Shown: positions 5,897 to 8,509 of the stretch, piece by piece
How positions within the stretch are numbered: position 1 is the first letter of the stretch
How the letters are laid out: each line of letters starts with the position of its first letter
Assembly (NCBI GenBank): GCA_031412355.1
Contig: JANOCR010000015.1
Location: 1 to 8,509 of the forward strand
Direction: 5' to 3'
DNA: 8,509 nt
From: JAENVT01 sp031412355
Lineage (GTDB): Bacteria > Actinomycetota > Acidimicrobiia > Acidimicrobiales > Ilumatobacteraceae
Program-made: the position numbers and the translations under genes
The notes under the pieces: model-generated
What the model was told of the DNA's origin: nothing
Seen by the model: the letters and a program-made list of their open reading frames with translations, nothing else
Database searches by the model: none

Positions 5897-6756
5897 GACT
5901 GCTCGCTCACTCGCTGCGAGAGCTCACGGATCGAGTCGCGATCCAGTGCCTGCGACGGCACGAGTGGAAGACGGATCTGCTCGAGGTTGAGTGTCTTGCC
6001 GAGCCGTGCCGCCTCTTGTCGATGCAGGGCGCGACGCGCGTTGCGGAACTCGGCGGCGGCTCGCAGCGACGTGTTGATCTTGGCCCGATCGACCGGCAGA
6101 TCGTCGCCCTCGTCGAACGCATTGACGATAATCGGTCCCAGCCGCAAGCCCCCATCCTTGCGTAGCGCGTCAGCGGTCTCGATGACCTCGTTGACCGGTG
6201 TGGTCTCGGGCAGCGTCACCAGAATCACCTGACTGCGCGCCGGGTCATTCAGCAGATCGGCCACTTCGACGGCCTGACTGTGGATCGGGCCGCCACGGAC
6301 CAGCTTCAGCAGGTTGGCGGGTGCCATCAGGAAGGTGATTGCGTGTCCGGCGGCCGGCCCGTCGACCACGATCAGGTCGTAGCTGCCGCTCTGTTCCAGT
6401 TGCTTGATCTTGCCGAGCACGACGATGTCGTCGATGCCCGGTGCCGCGGTGGCGACCACATCGATGACGCCACTGGTGGCCAAGCGTTTGGCGACGCGGC
6501 CGAGGCCGTGGGTGTCGAGGTATTCGGCCAGCGCAGCCGCCGGAGTAAGGGCCAGAGAAGGGATGTCGTCGCCGACCAACGACGCCAGCAGTGGCTTGCC
6601 GTCGAGCTCCACCACGAGCACACGAAGTCCCCGATCGGCTGCCGCGCGGGCCAAAACCGCGGTTACCGTGGTCTTCCCGACGCCGCCCTTGCCAGCAACG
6701 ATGACAACATGGGCGTCGGTCAGGAACTGCAGCGGATTCACGCTCTTCGGAGGCAC
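5893..6756 (-). CDS. ArsA/Get3-family ATPase, first gene of pair (Rv3679-like)
   Basis: A 287-residue deviant-Walker ATPase. The P-loop is AGKGGVGKTT with signature lysine K23 and P-loop K28. Switch I reads VELDGKPLLASLVG: D52 is kept, but Ser59 occupies the position of the catalytic Asp (D55 in the next protein). Switch II is VVDGPAAGHAITFL (D132-A139) instead of the DTxPTGHTL seen in ArsA/Get3. It therefore looks like a partner subunit with a weak or inactive site of its own, supplying lysine in trans. The start is taken as GTG at 6756, preceded by GCTAGCCT at the same offset as for the MazG-like gene. GTG at 6741 is an alternative that would drop five residues. It is the first gene of a minus-strand operon with the second ATPase and the response regulator. 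The family is firm; the heterodimer is inferred from gene pairing and residue complementarity. Confidence 0.91.
   Translation of the reverse strand: MPPKSVNPLQFLTDAHVVIVAGKGGVGKTTVTAVLARAAADRGLRVLVVELDGKPLLASLVGDDIPSLALTPAAALAEYLDTHGLGRVAKRLATSGVIDVVATAAPGIDDIVVLGKIKQLEQSGSYDLIVVDGPAAGHAITFLMAPANLLKLVRGGPIHSQAVEVADLLNDPARSQVILVTLPETTPVNEVIETADALRKDGGLRLGPIIVNAFDEGDDLPVDRAKINTSLRAAAEFRNARRALHRQEAARLGKTLNLEQIRLPLVPSQALDRDSIRELSQRVSEQS
6749..6753 (+). promoter_or_regulatory. Ribosome binding site of the NfeD-like gene (GGAGG)
   Basis: A strong Shine-Dalgarno GGAGG lies 5 nt before the GTG at 6759 and fixes that start. It overlaps the second codon of the divergent ATPase gene if that gene starts at 6756. 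It is the clearest ribosome site in the window. Confidence 0.75.
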
Positions 6757-6772
6757 TTGTGCGCAGGCTAGC
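6757..6772 (-). promoter_or_regulatory. Candidate leaderless -10 element of the ArsA-like ATPase operon
   Basis: GCTAGCCTGCGC on the minus strand, then four bases, then GTG at 6756. The 12-mer and its offset are identical to those at 1262-1273. The element lies inside the first codons of the divergent nfeD-like gene. No -35 match is evident. Confidence 0.4.
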
Positions 6773-8138
6773 CATCACGATTCTCATCGCGCCCTTTGTC
6801 GGGCTGGCGGGTCTGTCGCTGTTGTCACCCTCTGCGCACGCGTCGACACCGGACACAGCTCCATCGGCCGCGACGGGAGACGTGACGGATGCGTCGCAGC
6901 TGGCGCCGGTCGACGTGCTGCAGGTCTCGGGAATCTTCGACAAGATCGTCGTGCGCTCGATCATCGAGGCCGTCGAGCGCGCCGAATCCAACGGCTCGGA
7001 GGCGTTGATCCTGCAACTCACCAGCCGCGGTGCCGTGGTGTCGCAAGACGAGATGGCCGCGCTCGTGCAGCGCGTTGCCGACGCCGAGGTGCCGATCGGG
7101 ATTTGGGTCGGGCCATCGCGCTCGTCGCGCGCTTATGGGTTGCCGGCACAGTTGATGGCAGTCGCTGATGTCACCGCAATGGTCGGCGGCAGTCGCATCG
7201 GCTACATCAGTACCCCACTGCCGGTTGATGGCGAGCCGCTTAGCTTCGGCGAGGCCACGGTGGACCTGATCGACGGCTCGATGAGTTTCAACGAGGCGCG
7301 CGCCGCGGGCGTGTTGAAGCTCGACACCACCGACCAGGGGGTGCCGACGGTGCGCAACATGGTGCTGGCCATGGACGGCAAGACCATCGACGGCCGGTTG
7401 GTCAACACCGTCGTCAAGCAACTCAACGACAAGGGCGAAGAGCAGAACGTGTCGACGGTGCCCGTGTTCAGCGGACTCGGATTGTTCGACGAGCTCATGC
7501 ACACCGTGGCCAGTCCACCGATGGCGTTCCTGCTGTTCGTGATCGGCATCGCCCTGCTGATCTTCGAGTTCTTCACCGCTGGTGTAGGCATCGGCGGCAG
7601 CGTCGGCGCAGTGTGCGCGGTCCTCGGTTGCTACGGCCTCGGCGCGCTCCCGACGCGACCGGTCGCGGTCGCGGTGCTCGTGCTGTCGATGCTCGCCTTT
7701 GCGATCGACGTGCAGGTCGGCATTCCCAGACTGTGGACTGCCGTCGGCATCGTGCTGTTCATCGTCGGCGCGTGGTATCTCTATCGACCTGTGCCCGGCA
7801 ACGATTTGCGTCTCGGTTGGATCACGTTGATCGTCGCCGTCGGTGGTGTGATGCTGACGTTCATCGTCGGAATGCCATCGATGGTCCGCACACGCTTTGC
7901 CACGCCGACCATCGGACGCGAGTGGATGATCGGTCATGAAGGAACGGCTACGACCTCGATCGACCCTGAGGGCGTTGCGATGGTCAGCGGTGCTCGGTGG
8001 CGGGCACGCACCAATCGAGCTACCCCGATCACCGCCGGTGCGGGGCTGAAGGTCGTCGCGATCGACGGTGTCACGTTGGAGGTGGAGCCGGAGGAAGGCG
8101 CCGCGCGTGACTACCGTGAGCGGCGGGCCAAACAGTAA
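6759..8138 (+). CDS. NfeD-family membrane protein with degenerate ClpP/SppA-like domain
   Basis: A 459-residue envelope protein. Layout: a signal peptide (1-28, basic MRR, hydrophobic core, AHA before a likely cut after A28); an extracytoplasmic ClpP/SppA-type domain (about 50-240); five predicted membrane helices (about 255-275, 279-297, 302-318, 326-342, 353-371); and a C-terminal OB-fold NfeD domain (about 391-451; IGHEGTAT, GARWRAR, VVAIDGVTLEVEP). In full-length NfeD proteases the catalytic serine sits in an ASAG-like motif shortly before AADV. Here the matching stretch is RAYGLPAQLMAVADV (124-138), with no serine at that point. The later Lys-bearing helix region (usually KxxND...RGRN) also appears missing or shortened. 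The domain is therefore probably not an active Ser-Lys protease. The start is GTG at 6759, with GGAGG upstream. No SPFH/slipin partner gene is seen; a hydrolase gene follows. Family known to act in membrane quality control or lipid domains; role here unknown. Confidence 0.88.
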   Translation: MRRLAITILIAPFVGLAGLSLLSPSAHASTPDTAPSAATGDVTDASQLAPVDVLQVSGIFDKIVVRSIIEAVERAESNGSEALILQLTSRGAVVSQDEMAALVQRVADAEVPIGIWVGPSRSSRAYGLPAQLMAVADVTAMVGGSRIGYISTPLPVDGEPLSFGEATVDLIDGSMSFNEARAAGVLKLDTTDQGVPTVRNMVLAMDGKTIDGRLVNTVVKQLNDKGEEQNVSTVPVFSGLGLFDELMHTVASPPMAFLLFVIGIALLIFEFFTAGVGIGGSVGAVCAVLGCYGLGALPTRPVAVAVLVLSMLAFAIDVQVGIPRLWTAVGIVLFIVGAWYLYRPVPGNDLRLGWITLIVAVGGVMLTFIVGMPSMVRTRFATPTIGREWMIGHEGTATTSIDPEGVAMVSGARWRARTNRATPITAGAGLKVVAIDGVTLEVEPEEGAARDYRERRAKQ

Positions 8139-8151
8139 GACTTCGTGACTC

Positions 8152-8509
8152 GTGATCGTCGTTAACCAACGCACCTGGGTGCAAGACCGCCCGGCGGCGT
8201 ACAGCATGGCCGGCGAAGGTATGCCGGTTGTGCTGTTGCACGGGTGGGCGTTGGCGCAGCACACCTATCGCAAGGTGATCGAGAAGATCGCCGAGCAGGG
8301 CTGCATGGTGATCGCACCGTCGATGCCCGGCTTCGGCGGCAGTGGCGATCTGAAGGGCGCCGCGTTCTCGATGAGCGGCTACGCCAAGTGGGTCGCCGAC
8401 CTGCTCGACGTGTTGGAGATCGAAGAGCCGGCAGTGCTGGTCGGCCATTCGTTCGGTGGAGGCGTGGCCATCAAGCTCGCTCACGACATGCCCAAGCGTG
8501 CGCGTTCGC
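8152..8509 (+). CDS. Alpha/beta hydrolase-fold protein, 3'-truncated by the window edge
   Basis: The frame runs open from GTG at 8152 to the right edge (119 codons), just after an in-frame TGA at 8146. The protein shows an alpha/beta hydrolase start: VVLLHGWA (H30, G31, W32) as the oxyanion-hole strand-turn, APSMPGFGGSG, and the nucleophile elbow VGHSFGGG with Ser100. The acid and histidine of the triad would lie beyond the edge. The substrate cannot be told; esterase, lipase or haloalkane-type hydrolase are all possible. It starts 13 nt after the nfeD-like stop on the same strand, so an operon is likely. No clear ribosome site precedes the GTG, and a later in-frame ATG (8206) is less likely because it would remove the first strand. 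Confidence 0.87.
   Translation, partial: MIVVNQRTWVQDRPAAYSMAGEGMPVVLLHGWALAQHTYRKVIEKIAEQGCMVIAPSMPGFGGSGDLKGAAFSMSGYAKWVADLLDVLEIEEPAVLVGHSFGGGVAIKLAHDMPKRARS

Noticed and set aside
4871..6232. A 453-codon plus-strand frame opposite the two ATPases
   Set aside because: It crosses the overlap of two well-supported minus-strand genes and has low-complexity composition with no motif.
4799..6756. The ArsA-like pair as an arsenic-resistance operon
   Set aside because: No arsB/acr3, arsC, arsD or arsR-like gene is present. The two-gene, single-ATPase-domain arrangement matches the Rv3679/Rv3680 type instead.
6825..8264. A 479-codon open frame antisense to the NfeD-like and hydrolase genes
   Set aside because: It spans two real plus-strand genes and their junction, is dominated by Arg/His/Asp/Gln, and shows no domain.

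Overview
This 8.5 kb window is GC-rich, gene-dense chromosomal DNA from what is most likely an actinobacterium. The reasons are a DUF222/13E12-type HNH endonuclease gene, a tandem pair of ArsA/Get3-like ATPases resembling mycobacterial Rv3679/Rv3680, frequent GTG starts, and an actinobacterial-looking aspartate-semialdehyde dehydrogenase. The mix would fit Acidimicrobiia, but that finer placement is a guess. No phage, insertion sequence, CRISPR array or integrase is visible.

Left part (1-2865): the nearly complete asd gene (its N-terminus lies off the left edge) runs rightward. It meets a small leftward MazG-like nucleotide pyrophosphohydrolase gene, and both genes stop on one shared CTAG. 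A 54-bp divergent spacer then leads to a rightward gene for a 517-residue protein related to the large (beta) subunit of N,N-dimethylformamidase, with no small-subunit gene beside it.

Middle (2904-6756): everything is on the minus strand. Read in transcription order from 6756 downward it is: ArsA-like ATPase 1, ArsA-like ATPase 2 (start overlaps the previous stop by 4 bp), a receiver-only response regulator (10 nt later), tRNA-Pro(CGG) (16 nt later), and the DUF222-HNH endonuclease. The two ATPases have complementary defects. ATPase 1 keeps the signature lysine of the P-loop but has Ser at the switch I catalytic Asp position. ATPase 2 keeps the Asp but has Ser in place of the signature lysine. 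A heterodimer should therefore hold one complete composite site and one degenerate site.

Right part (6759-8509): starting only 2 bp from the ATPase operon and diverging from it is an NfeD-family membrane protein gene. Its product has a signal peptide, a ClpP/SppA-like region without the usual Ser motif, five predicted membrane segments and an OB-fold tail. A 3'-truncated alpha/beta hydrolase gene follows 13 nt later in the same direction.

The most notable non-coding signal is the pentamer GCTAG placed exactly 11 nt upstream of three separate start codons (1257 minus, 1312 plus, 6756 minus). In two of these the match extends to a 12-mer. It looks like the -10 region of leaderless or near-leaderless promoters.
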